Program-made: the position numbers and the translations under genes
Part shown: one piece after another, positions 52,900 to 64,000 of the stretch
Numbering within the stretch: position 1 is the first letter of the stretch
How the letters are laid out: each line of letters opens with the position of its first letter
The notes under the pieces: generated by a model
What the model saw: only the letters and a program-made list of their open reading frames with translations
Told to the model about the DNA's origin: nothing
Database searches by the model: none
Source of the DNA: Linnemannia elongata
Taxonomy: Eukaryota > Mortierellomycota > Mortierellomycetes > Mortierellales > Mortierellaceae
Assembly: GCA_036320915.1 (NCBI GenBank)
Contig: JAXBDG010000024.1
Coordinates: 348,272 to 412,271 of the forward strand
DNA: 64,000 nucleotides
Direction of reading: 5' to 3'

Positions 52900-55083
52900 T
52901 CAAACTGCAGCGACAGGCTGCTCTGATGATCCGTCCGCCTGTGTTCTCGCCTGAGGTCCTTTGATATACAAACTGGGTTGATGTGCCCGTGGGATGGCGC
53001 CATTGTCCTCGGCCGGCGGCAAAAACGCAACCTGAGGACGATAGCAGAACTGACGAGACTCTACTTTCCGCATAACGAATCCAGGGATGTGCTTGAAAAA
53101 TTGTCGAATGATCTTTGACTTAAACGACTATATATTGCACATAGAGTGAAGTTGCGGAGGAACAAAGGGGATGGGCAATTAATTAAAATACACTATACCA
53201 ACCGAACAAACGAAAACTAGCATATTGCATGGATGCTTTTGATAGACATACCTGGCCAACCATCGTACGGAAGACCTTGCTGCTTTCAAAGGCAGTGTTG
53301 ACCCAGCTGATACGCTCGTTCTTATACTCCCTGAAAACGGCTTCGATATCCTTGGTGGTAGGGTTTAGTGGCATTCCGTTGAGATAGTTTGCCAAGACAA
53401 TGGCGTCGTGCATGGCGTTGGTAGCCCCCACGCCTCCAGAAGGACTGAACTATAAATGAACAAGATTAAGACAAACAAATCCAGTGAGTAAATAATTGCG
53501 TGCATATTGAGGGTCGACATTACCTCCTGTCCTTTTGAAAGGGAATCCAATCCTACCTTGTGGCATGCTAGCAGGAAATGGAGGGGATATAAGAAAAAAA
53601 ATTAGCAAGGGAATGCTTGGGCACCTTGATACCTCCATCGTTTGCTGGTTATGCTGTGCCTGGTAGCTTACCGTCGCCAAGGAGGACAGTGCGACCGTCG
53701 TACCACGTCTCAAACACCTTTTCTTCCAAGCTAGCTTTAGAAATATACTCCTTCGAAGACCAGGCAAACAGGTCTCCTAGAGTAAGATCTTTGCCATCAC
53801 CGCCCATAACAGGAAAATCCTTAACCTCATCACACATTGCTTTGGCTGCTTCGGGACCCCAGTCAGAGTTTTTGAACGCCTCGTCTTCCTTGTTGGTCTC
53901 ATTTTCGAGAAAACGAATGACAAAGTATGCTACGGTTGACTCTGAGGTGGTGTACGTTGACCACTAGATACAGAGGCAAAAAAAAAAGGTGTGTCAGCCA
54001 CCTTGGTGTTGTGTAACTTACAATTGACATTTCCCTACCCACATGAACGTTTTTTCAAGACTTACAGAGTACATTTTTTCGGTACCAATAATACGACGGA
54101 ACAAACACTCCTGGTGCTTGAGATCGGGGAAATCCTCCGTCGTAATAGGAAGAGTCTGGCCGACAAGACAGATTGTGCTGAATGGGAGAGGCAACGCATC
54201 AGATGGTGGGAGTTTCTTAGCCTCCTTCAACTTCTCATAAAGACCATTACGCACGGCACTGTAAGCTCCGTCGGCTCCGATAAGGATATCACCTCTTGCT
54301 TCGGTTCCGTCACTGAAACGAAGGACGACGCCTTTGTCGTTTTGGTCCATACCGACGATCTTTTTGCCGGTATGAATGTGTTCCTTGGGCATGTGGCGCT
54401 GGAGTAGGCCGTAAAATTGTGGGCGAGTGACCATGTAACCCTTTGCGCCAAATCTATGATTACATATGAGGAGGAAGAACTTTGTTAGTCTTGTTCGCAA
54501 ATCACGAAACGATATTCTCTCCGCAAATGAAGCGTCGCGCATCCGTTACTCTGGGGTGGTTGCGTACTCTGTCTCGTGTTGTGCAAACTCCATGGTGAAA
54601 TCAACCTTGCGTTCTTCGGTACACATCAGGATATTGGCAGCATATTTGCCGATGGCAACAAAATCGTCGTAGATCCCGCACTGTTTGAAAAAAGGAGCCG
54701 TCGTGCTGTTTAGAAACATCGATGAGCCTTTGGATGTCATATGCAAAAAGAAAAATGTATGGGTCAGAAGGGTACTCTATGTCTGAGTGAGACAAAAAAT
54801 ATAAATCGATCGAATGGCGATCATCACATCATATTCAGGCACGGGCGACAGTGATGGAGATGGAGAAGGGAGAAAGGGGAAGAGAGAGGAAGAGACAGAG
54901 TGGGGTATGTCCAAGTTGAGACGTACCGAGGGGCTTGACGTCGGTGGCACGCTCATAGATTTCAAAGGGGATACCGGCCTTGTGAAGGAGCAGGCCCATG
55001 GTAAGACCTCCCAGTCCTCCTCCGGCGATAAGGACCTTAGGTCGCCCTTCGCTATGGCTCTGTTGTGTTGAAGTTGTTGACAT
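52900..55083 (-). CDS. FAD-dependent monooxygenase A (483 aa)
   Basis: Seven exons (55083..54927, 54727..54550, 54453..54066, 53963..53672, 53567..53557, 53449..53252, 53127..52900) total 1452 nt with all phases matching. It is a class A flavoprotein monooxygenase (FAD_binding_3, p-hydroxybenzoate hydroxylase fold). VLIAGGGLGGLTMGLLLHKA is the GxGxxG FAD-binding Rossmann motif, IGADGAYSAVRNGLY is the DG motif, and GDACHK-FSPSGGVGATNAMH is the GD motif contacting the FAD phosphates. Such enzymes use NAD(P)H and O2 to hydroxylate aromatic or related substrates; the substrate here is unknown. Exon 2 is longer than in the sister copies (EYATTPE insertion). It is the most diverged and the last in transcription order of the array. 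Confidence 0.9.
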
Positions 55084-55843
55084 GGAGGTGATGGTTGTTG
55101 TGCAGTTGTCGAGATCTCGAGTTGGTGGCGATTAGATGAGGATGAGAAGTAGGGGAGAGATTGAATGTAAAAAGAAAAAACGAGGAAGGAAGAGGTGATG
55201 AGGATGGAGAAGGCGAAGAAGAAAAGGTGAGAATTAGAAGAAAGAGATGTCGAAAACAAAAAGAAGGGAAAGACGAGGCAAAGGAGAGGAGAGGAAGAGA
55301 CAATGTTCTGTCTTTAGAAACATGGATGGATCCCGTTTGTTATTTTTCCTTTGTACGACATTGACATCCTCACGTCTTCGGGCAAGTGGAAAATAAACAA
55401 AACTAAAAGAGAGCCATGGTCGGATGGAAAGGATGGAAAGGAGAGGAGCACAAACAGGTAATCCCAGGTTGGCAGAACATCAAGCTGCATCAGAATGGCC
55501 GCATGCTTGTTATCCTGCCCCAGCAAGGATGCCCATGCACCAATGCATGCTGTTTGCAGCCAGCTGGTGTCATGTATGAACTGACAGTAGCTAGGGGTGT
55601 GGGCGTTTGGTTTGTTTGCATTCCCTTGAATCCAATTGCTCACATTTTCATCACCTGTCTTCGAAAATTACCCACACTCATGCTTTTAGTTCTCAGACAC
55701 AAACGAAAAGAGAGAGAGAGAGAGGAGTGCAAGGGTGTGGAGAGAGACGTATATAAAGGAGCCGTGGAAAGGTTTTCTCAAGAAGTACTACTTTTGACCT
55801 ACGTCGAACTATTTGGAAGGGAAAGGGAGGGGGTATCAACTAT
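55084..55843. other. Spacer between monooxygenases A and B
   Basis: Pyrimidine-rich leader for gene A on the minus strand (55084-55300), then unique sequence. No gene. Confidence 0.5.
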
Positions 55844-57980
55844 TTACACAATGCGGGTCATCACAGTCTCAAGCCCGACGGGTGCCTTGACAGACAAACT
55901 GGGTTGATGAGCAGGGCGGACACGACCATTATCCTCGGCAAGAGGCAAGAACGCAACCTGAGGGCGGTAACTGAATGCGCGTGCCTGGATGCGATTGAAG
56001 AGCCATGGAGGGATGTGCTTTGAGACATATCTGGTTGACTTTGAGGCGAACGACTGAGATTCCCAGAACGAGAGGAGAAATAAAGTTAAAGAAAGAAGCG
56101 CTCATACATGTTGTTCACAATGTAGTCCCCAATTAGCCCGCCAGAGTGCTCTGCTTATTCTTACCTGCCCGACCATGGTTCGGTGAGTCTGACTGATTTT
56201 GTGTGCATCCTTGACCCATGGCATACGCTCTACCTGATATGCCTTGAAGGCTGCCTCGATCTCCTCGGCGATGGGGTGGAAGGGAAGACCGTTGATCAGG
56301 TTTGCGAGCACCATGGCATCTTGAACGGCGTTCGCAGGACCAACTCCTCCAGCAGGATTCAGCTACAGGAACGAAAATTCAAAGAGTTATAAAAGAGGCG
56401 AGTTAGGAAAGATGTTCTTGAGTTAGGACATGTCTGTATTCTCTTCTAGGAGACTAAGCGTGAAATCTACCTTGTGGCACGCTAAACAAAACGAAAAACA
56501 AAAAAAAAACGTTCGGTTAAAGAATAAAAACAACAAACATAAACAAGAATGCAAGAATGCAAGACATGTAACAATCACAGTCTCGATTGTCTTTCCTCTC
56601 TCCCCTGCCCTCCCCTCTGTTCACACATACCATCTCCAATGAGAACTGTGCGGCAATGGTACCAAGTCTTGAGTACCTTCTCCTCCAGCATAAATTTGGA
56701 GATGTGCTCCTTGTTTGACCAAGCAAAAAAGTCCGCCATTGTATACTTGTGGTCTCCTCCGCTGATGACTGGAAGTCCTTGACCTCCTCACACATCGCCA
56801 GTACTGCCTCGGGTCCAAATTCCGAGTTACGGAAAGCATCGTTTTCCTTGCTTGATTCACCTGTTAGAAATTGAATAACCATATATGCCATGGTTCCCTG
56901 GGCGGTGTTGTATGTCGACCACTAAAAGAAAAGGGCATCAGTGGGTGTCAGTTGTATTGGTGATTTTGCGGGATACATTTATGAGAGCATTATTTTTTCT
57001 TCACCCACACTTTCCGTCTCACCTCCTTCATACATACAGAATACATCTTGTCCGTGCCGATGGTACGGCGCATTCGACACTGCTCCTGTGCGATATCAGG
57101 GAACTCTTCGGGTGTGAGGGGACGAGTTTGGCCCACAAGGCAGACTGTGCTGAAAGGGAGAGGGAGTAGGTCGGATGGAGGGAGAGTACCAGCCTTCTTC
57201 AACTTGGCATAGAGCCCCTGGCGCACGGCACTGTAAGCACCATCAGCTCCGACAAGAATGTCTCCCTCAGCCTCTGTCCTGTCGCTGAAGCGGATAAGGA
57301 CGCCATTCCCTCCCTGGTCCATGGTGAGCACCTTTTTGCCAAGGTGGATGCGTTCTTTGGGAATCTGACGCATGAGCAGGCCGTACAACGCTGGGCGAGT
57401 GATCATGTAGCCCCTTGCTCCAAACCTACAGGCAAGAAAAATAGAAACAGCGTGTTTAATTGCCAGGAATTAACAGTGAGGGATATCAAAGCATGGGATG
57501 ATCAAAGCACTCCTTGCTTACTCTTGCTCGTGCCCTTCAAAATCTATAGAGAACTCAACCTCCCGTTGCTCGTTACACATCTTGATCGCAGAAACATATT
57601 TTCCCAGTGCAGCAAACTCTTCGTAGATCCCACACTGCTTAAAGAGGTTGGCAGTTGTGCAATTGAAGTACATCGCCGCACCTACCAAAATAAAAAGGTT
57701 AGATATGGGTTTTGAAGCCCTCTAGTAAGACTTTTAAGGTCACCAATCAGTCAACAGTGATCAAGAGCCAATTGAATAGAAGGATCCAGGAACAAAAGGT
57801 CTTACCGAGGGGTTTAACCTCAGGAGCTTTGTCGTAGATATCAAAGGGGATACCAGCCTTGTGGAGGAGCATGCCCAGGGTAAGCCCTCCCAGACCAGCT
57901 CCTACAATAAGGACCTTGGGTCGTTTGGCGTACATGATAGAACGGTCGTGCTTAAAGGTGACAGCTGGGTTGATCTCCAT
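55844..57980 (-). pseudogene. FAD-dependent monooxygenase B with 1-nt deletion
   Basis: Same seven-exon layout (57980..57806, 57681..57522, 57425..57038, 56921..56631, 56481..56471, 56362..56165, 56053..55844), but exon 4 is 291 nt where the others have 292. The break is at about 56770: after EEVKDF the frame changes to QSSAEETTS, while the next frame reads VISGGDHKYTMADFFAW as in the sisters. Otherwise the motifs persist: VLIVGAGLGGLTLGMLLHKA, LVGADGAYSAVRQGLY and GDACHK-LNPAGGVG. The last of these continues PANAVQDAM instead of the sister MHDAI. The first 23 residues equal those of copy D except for none seen, so B and D share a recent 5' origin. It is probably a pseudogene unless the deletion is a sequencing error. 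Confidence 0.8.
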
Positions 57981-58932
57981 GGTGTGCTGATGTAGAAAAG
58001 TCGAAATGGCAGGTTGAAGAGAAAGGAAATTGGTTTTCGAATGGAGGGATGGAGACGATCAAGAAGGAAGAGAAAGGTGGTGATGACAAAGAAGTGATGC
58101 ACAAAAAAAGAGAATGATGCACAAAAAGAGAGATGCCGAGTACAGACAAGAGGTGGGGGATGGAGAAATAAGTCGAAAAAGCTCACTCTACCTCTCTCCC
58201 TCTGTCTTACTTTCAGACATCGTGGTGTTGTTGCCTTTTGTATTTCGCATTTGTACGACAACGACCTGTTCTGCGAATGAAAGGATTAATGAACAAAATG
58301 AGCCAAAGGGCGACAAAGATGGAGGGAGGATGGGAGTACGAGATAAGTAATACAGACGTGAGTAAATTACCAGTCAGTACGGGCAAAAGGTTGCGCGAAG
58401 GGAGGGTCGAGAACCTAGTTCAAAGGGGAAGGACTGTCGCATCACATCCTCCTTTCGTCAACGGACGAGAGGAGGCAGAAAACGTCCTTTGCTCGGACCA
58501 GCTCCTCCAAGAAATACAATTGCGTTGAACGTTCATACAGACAGATTTATGCCATTTCCACAAAAGACGAAAAGGGTTGTGTTAAGAACTTACATGGACC
58601 AGGTCTGGCGTAAGTTGTCTTACTCTCTGTCTGTCATTTGCCTATCCTTTTTATGATCTCAATTGCTCTCATATCTTGTCATTTTTCACTGGCGTTCCTC
58701 CACACGTGTTCACGGCTCAATGCACTGGTCAGCTGCGACCATGCACACCTTGTGGGTTAACCATTGACATGTATGGACATGCACCTTTGGAGAAAAAATG
58801 AATAAAAAAGTGCAGAGAGCGCCATCTAACCAGCTGCAATACGAAGGATATTTTACCTCTGGATATAACAACACTAAACAAAATATCTCTAGTGAACTTA
58901 TTTTTAGGAGCATCTAGCATAGTTCAGACATT
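57981..58932. other. Spacer between monooxygenases B and C
   Basis: Leader of gene B (pyrimidine-rich on the minus strand, 57981-58180), then unique sequence and the 3' flank of C. No gene. Confidence 0.5.
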
Positions 58933-61005
58933 CTAAACAGCTTGGGTTATTATTGACCTCTCGGTCTCATCAGGGGTCTTGATAGCCACGCTAGACTGAG
59001 GAGCTGCCTTGACATACCCCCTATCTTCAACCAGTGGCAAGAATGCTACCTGAGGGCGGTGTGTAAACTGTCGTCGTTCAATCTTCAGCATCACCCATTG
59101 AGGAGTATGCTTGACAAGGAATCGTGTGATCTTGGACGATGTGGACTAGATATCCCAGCAAATTCGAAGGAAGAAGAGCAAGAGAACAGGCAACATAATT
59201 AATTGCCATTCAAAATGATTGTGCAAACTCTTGCTGGGATCCATGACTGGGGAAAGACTTTACCTGGCCGACCATAGTCCTGAAAACCTTGCTGTTCACG
59301 AACGCTTTGGTGACCCAACCAATGCGCTCGCTTTTGTAGGCCATGAAAGCGTCCTCGATATCGCTGACGGTGGAGTGGAAGGGGAGACCGTTGATACGGT
59401 TGGCCAATTCGATGACATCGTGAATAGCGGTAGCAGCTCCGACACCTCCAGCAGGATTAAGCTGAAGAATGCACAGCAACAATGAAAAAAAAATGAAGGA
59501 AAATGTTATGTGTATGAACGGTTGATACACAATGCGTCACTCCGAGGCATGTGAAAGACGAGCAAACTATACCTTGTGGCATGCTAGGAGAAATGTACAA
59601 GAGGTGAAGCGAATAAAGCAATTGTGGATTAGAAAGTAGGACAACGGCACCTATCCTTGCACATGTTTCTCCTTAATGGATGACCAGAAAGTGTATACCC
59701 TACCATCTCCTACAAGAACTGTTCGGCCACTGTACCAGGTCTCAAAGACTTTCTCCTCGAGCATGACCTTCGAGAAATGACCGCTGGGTGTCAAGTCCAT
59801 CAAATCCTTAAGAGTCAGTTTCTTGTCGCCCCCGCCAATGATAGGAAAATCCTTGACCTCCTCGCACATTGCCATCGCTGCCTCCTGTCCCCAGTCCGAG
59901 TTGCTGAAGGAATTGTCCTCCTTGCTCGATTCCTCATCCAGGAAGAGAATAGATCCCCAACAAACGGTATTTTGCGCGGTGGTAAGTGTTGACCACTAAT
60001 AAAGTCGCGGAGGACAGGGAAGTTTTACATCAGAAAAAGTAGATTGCAATTAATATCATGCATAGTTACTACATCCATTCCTCTTACCGTGTACATCTTG
60101 TCTGTGGCGATGAAGTTGCGGAACTGACTCTCCTCCTGTGCAACGTCGGGAAACTCCTCTGGTGTGAGAGGACGGGTCTGTGCAAGAACGCATACAGTGG
60201 TGAAAGGAAGGGGGAGGTTGTCTGAGGGAGGAAGTTTGCCCTCATCTTTTAATTTGGCGTACAAACCCTTCCGAACCGCGCTGTAGGCGCCGTCAGCTCC
60301 GACAAGAATATCTCCCTTGACCTCTGAACCGTCCGTGAAGCGAATCAAGACACCGTTATCGTTACTTTCTGTTGTTGCGACCTTGGCACCGTAATGGATG
60401 CGCTCCTTGGGGATCTGGCGTGTGAGCAGGCTATGCACCTGTGGACGAGCAATAATATATCCGTTCGCACCGTACCTGCAAATAACATAAACGCCCAAAG
60501 GTCAAAGATGATTCGCTTTCTTTTCCACACCTCTTTCGAAAAAAGGTTTTACTTACAGAGCTTCATGTCCCCCAAAGTCCATGGAAAAGTCGACTACCCT
60601 GTCTTCGTTGCATAGTTTGATCGAGGACACGTATTTGCCGAGAGAGACAAACTCGTCGTAGATCCCGCATTGTTTGAAGAGGTTGGCTGTCGTACAGTTG
60701 AAGTACATCGCCGATCCTATATAACATAGATCCAAAGGATATAGTTCGTCTGTTATAAATCGAGGGAAAAATGAAACGAGCAAAGAGCAAAGGATGTTCA
60801 CATTCAGAAATGATCAGAGGGAAAGGGGTGAGAACTTACCAAGGGGCTTGACAACAGCAGCTCTCTCATAGATCTCAAAGGGGATGCCAGCCTTGTGAAG
60901 GAGCATGCCCAAGGTGAGTCCAGCCAACCCCGCTCCGACGATAAGGACCTTGGGACGCCCGCCCTGACCTGGGTACTGATTGAGTTGCTTTAAGGTTTCT
61001 GCCAT
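58933..61005 (-). CDS. FAD-dependent monooxygenase C (475 aa)
   Basis: Exons 61005..60840, 60716..60557, 60475..60088, 59995..59704, 59583..59573, 59461..59264 and 59145..58933 total 1428 nt with consistent phases. The frame is open upstream of 61005, but MAETLKQLNQYPGQGGRPKV is the likely start because the Rossmann motif VLIVGAGLAGLTLGM follows at the usual distance. DG motif LVGADGAYSAVRKGLY; GD motif GDACHK-LNPAGGVGAATAIH. The central DMYT/PLTPEEFPDVAQEESQF region and the W-S-T start of exon 4 match the sisters. No membrane segment or targeting signal is visible. It is the cleanest intact copy along with A. The substrate is unknown. Confidence 0.9.
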
Positions 61006-61601
61006 GGTTTTCCTGATGTGTGGTGTGAATGTGTCGCGATCCCGAAATTTAATGGGTGGATGAGTGCAAGAGACAGTAGTGATGTAAAGGAGAAAGGAAT
61101 GAAGAAGGAAAAAAAGGGTAGATGAACGAAGAGAGATGCAGAGGTAATAAAAATGGAGATGAGGGCGATGGGCAGGAAACAGGTTAAAAACGATGTTCAC
61201 TCTGTCTTTTTTACCACAGAATGCTCTTGCCAGAGAAGAAGCATATTTGCGCCTTTTGAACGACAGAAAACTTTAATTCGCCTGGAAAATGGAAGGCGCT
61301 GCCGTCGTTTTGTATCGTGGTTAGACAAGGGCCGTAATAATTGTTCGTTGCCTTTCTTTACTGTGTACTACACAGTGCATGCTTGTCCGGCAAACACAAC
61401 TGCTCTCAATTACTTTTCTTTCATAAAAGAACACACATCGCAAAGTAGTGGAAGTCATTGGTGAGGTAGGCCGCAAAATGTGTGTGTATTTAGTATGTGG
61501 ATGTATTATTACACCTTGATGTATACTATCTTATCCAGCGCATTAAGGTAAAAAATAGAAGCTTGCTCTCTCTCCGGCTGTCTCTCTTTCTCTCGCTCCC
61601 T
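61006..61601. other. Spacer between monooxygenases C and D
   Basis: Short spacer that contains the promoter of C and the 3' end of D. No gene. Confidence 0.5.
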
Positions 61602-63677
61602 TTATACAACTTGAGTTGTTTTCGATGGTTCAGTCTCCTCAGGAGCCTTGATAGACAAACTAGGCTGAGGAGCAGTCTTAATAGTACCCTTGTCCTCAGC
61701 TGCTGGCAAAAAGGCAGCCTGGGGACGATTGGTGAACTGGCGACGCTCAAACTTCCGCACGACCCATGCAGGCATATTCTTCACAATATACCGGGTGGCC
61801 TTGGACGAGACAGACTATTATGTACAATAGGGAGGGACCGGGACAACATCAATAACAGAATCAATCGCTGGTCGTTGGGCCTAAATATTGCAAAATGTGA
61901 TAAAAAGCGAGAAAGCCATCTCTTACCTGACCCGCCATGGTCCTAAAGGCCTTGCTATTTTCGAATGCCTTCTCAACCCAATCGATGCGCTCCTCTTGGT
62001 AGGCCTTGAATGCATCTTCAATCTCCTCCGCGATAGGATGGAAGGGGAGTCCGTTGATGCGGTTCGCCAATGCTATGGCATCATGCATGGCGTTGGCAGC
62101 ACCCACACCTCCAGCAGGATTGAACTAAGACACAGTGCAAAAAGAGAGTATGATAAGTACGCACAATAGTTTACAGTACTGTAGCAATATGCTTACTCAT
62201 TTCACAACATCATTCGTTGGCTCTACCTTATGGCATGCTAAAATGCAAAATCCATAGAAAAAGTGTATAATCGGAGAACCGGGCGGAAAAGGTTAGGCAC
62301 GATGAAGAAACATCCATATTTTGGTGAATACTTGCAAGTATGTGCAATTCAAACAGAAAAATGAACATACCATCACCGATGAGAACTGTACGACAGTCGT
62401 ACCAGGTCTTGAAGACTTTCTCCTCCAGCATGACCTTGGAGATCAACTCCTTAGGAGAGCGGTCGATCAAGTCTTGAAGAGTGAGGATCTTGTCGCCTCC
62501 ACTGATAATAGGAAAATCCTTAACTTGCTCGCACATCGCCGCAGCAGCCTCAGGTCCCCACTCTGAGTTACGAAAAGCGTCATTGTCTTTACTGGTTTCC
62601 TCATCAAGGAAGAGAATAGCACCCCAACACACAGTATTCTGGACTGTTGTTGCTGTGGACCACTAGCATGAACAATAAAACATAGATGTAGGGGTTAGGG
62701 TGGAGAGGCGAAAAAAGTAGGAGCCGGTTGGACCTATCCAAAAAAAATCAGTACCTACCGTGTACATCTTGTCAGTTGCGATAAAGTTGCGGAACTGAGA
62801 ATTCTTGATTGCCAGATCAGGGAACTCTTCGGGAGAAAGAGGTCGAGTTTGGCCAACAAGGCGGACTGTGCTGAAGGGAAGTGGGAGTGCATCAGATGCT
62901 GGGAGCTTGTTCGTCTTCTTCAGCTTTTCGTACAGTCCTTGGCGAACAGCACTGTAGGCTCCATCAGCTCCGACGAGGATGTCGCCTTCAGCTTCGCTTT
63001 TATCGCTGAAGCGAATAAGGACGCCGTTGCCGCCTTGGTCCATGGAGAGAACCTTCTTTCCCAAGTGAACGCGCTCTTTTGGAATCTGGCGGAGAAGCAA
63101 ATCATAAATCTGAGGTCGAGAAACAATGTATCCGTTGGCACCATACCTATTAGGGTAGACGAGAGATGTATGTTAGTTTCTAATTGGCAAGGCGTTCTTT
63201 GTTCAAGAAGAGCGAATCAAAAAGGCACCGTTATCTTACAGTTTCGTCGTGCCCCTCGAAATCCACTGAGAATTCGAGCTCTCTATTCTCGTTACACATC
63301 TTGATCGCAGAGACGTATTTGCCCAGGGCGAGAAACTCTTCATAAATCCCGCACTGCTTAAAGAGGTTGGCGGTGGTGCAGTTGAAGTACATCGCCGACC
63401 CTATAGCACAAAAAGAGTGTGGGTTAGATGATGGACGTTCTTCTGAGACAAATAGAGTTATCAGTGATCAATCAATAGAGTAATCCATGAACAGGGTGTT
63501 ACCAAGGGGCTTGATTTCAGCGGCACGCTCATAGATCTCGAAGGGGATATCGGCCTTGTGAAGAAGCATGCCAAGGGTCAGACCTGCCAGACCTGCGCCA
63601 ACGATGAGGACCTTGGGCCGTTTGGCATACATAATAGAACGGTCATGCTTAAAGGTGACGGCGGGGTTGATCTCCAT
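61602..63677 (-). pseudogene. FAD-dependent monooxygenase D with exon-junction anomaly
   Basis: Exons 63677..63503, 63400..63240, 63146..62759, 62662..62371, 62237..62227, 62124..61927 and 61814..61602 follow the family layout, but the total is 1438 nt. Exon 2 has 161 nt where B and C have 160: the donor context is GACGAAACT|GTAAG, against GAGCAAGA|GTAAG in B. Canonical splicing then puts exon 3 (YGANGYIVSRPQIYDLLLRQ) out of frame by one. Everything else is well preserved, including VLIVGAGLAGLTLGMLLHKA, DILVGADGAYSAVRQGLY and GDACHK-FNPAGGVGAANAMH. It may be a very recent pseudogene, use an unusual splice site, or carry a sequencing error. Confidence 0.75.
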
Positions 63678-64000
63678 GGTGATGACGTTTTACTTTCCTG
63701 ATCTGAAGCGGCGAGATGAGAGAATGAAGGATGCCGGGAGGGAGAGTCGATGTCGTGTGGTGGGGATGATGAGCGATGGGAATGGAGAAAAAAGTAGATC
63801 AAGGAAAAAAAATGATCAACGGGGAAGAGAGATGCGGAAGGGCAAAGAAGTGGGCGTCGAGGAAAGAGGTACATAGGGAGGGAGAGCAAGTAGTCTCTCA
63901 TGTCGCACAACGGATAGAGATGCAAAATAAAACAAACAGAGCAAAGGAGCATGGGCAAATAGACTTTTCCTACTGTGGGACAACATAGAGTAGGGGGTGG
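63678..64000. other. Promoter side of monooxygenase D
   Basis: Purine-rich on the plus strand (GGAGGGAGAG, GAAAAAAAATG), a pyrimidine-rich leader for the minus-strand gene. No other gene before the window end. Confidence 0.45.

Overview
The window looks like a transposon-rich stretch of a fungal nuclear genome. Protein-coding genes carry short GT-AG introns (about 40-170 nt), there are small secreted cysteine-rich proteins with signal peptides, one with a Kex2-type KR site, and there are fragments of a fungal-type 28S rRNA. The gene families present (XPG-like fragment, FAR1-type Mutator transposase, expanded FAD monooxygenases, Tc1/pogo elements) fit an early-diverging fungus, most likely Mortierellomycota. 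That placement is inference, not proof.

Region 1 (1-14.9 kb) holds ordinary genes among debris: a three-exon conserved protein (56-1365), a single-pass membrane protein (3986-5469, minus), a secreted cysteine-rich protein (7767-8045, minus), a Kex2-processed cysteine-rich peptide (14603-14955), and several broken genes, including a small secreted protein with a stop at codon 21. Region 2 (15-24.6 kb) is repeat-dominated. It has an apparently intact pogo/Tigger-type element (15036-17351), a retroposon-like unit made of the 3' end of 28S rRNA plus downstream sequence and a poly(A) tail (18094 on; sister copy at 6384-7551), a TIR transposon inserted into that poly(A) tail (19250-21316), a 111-bp MITE, and the twin of the secreted cysteine-rich gene. 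Next come a 176-bp tandem repeat array and a secreted protein gene split by an in-frame TAG (24977-25867).

Region 3 (26539-49616) is the most striking part: a 23-kb segment bounded by near-identical inverted repeats of about 3.4 kb. Inside is a minus-strand gene whose exons chain in frame from a Ulp1-type cysteine protease to a FAR1 zinc domain and a MULE transposase. A deletion derivative of the pogo element has inserted into its catalytic DxTY motif. A SWIM zinc-finger exon lies 5.3 kb downstream in a compatible phase. Two genes with zinc-finger-like N-termini, a Helitron helicase remnant and a Tc1 remnant share the segment. I read it as a giant Mutator-like element carrying a protease-transposase fusion. 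It interrupts the 3' end of a RecQ-like helicase gene (49587-51380).

Region 4 (52.9-63.7 kb) is a head-to-tail array of four class A FAD monooxygenase genes on the minus strand. All share one seven-exon structure, including an 11-nt microexon that encodes part of the GD motif. Two copies look intact (52900-55083 and 58933-61005). One has a 1-nt deletion in exon 4 (55844-57980), and one has an extra nucleotide at an exon junction (61602-63677).
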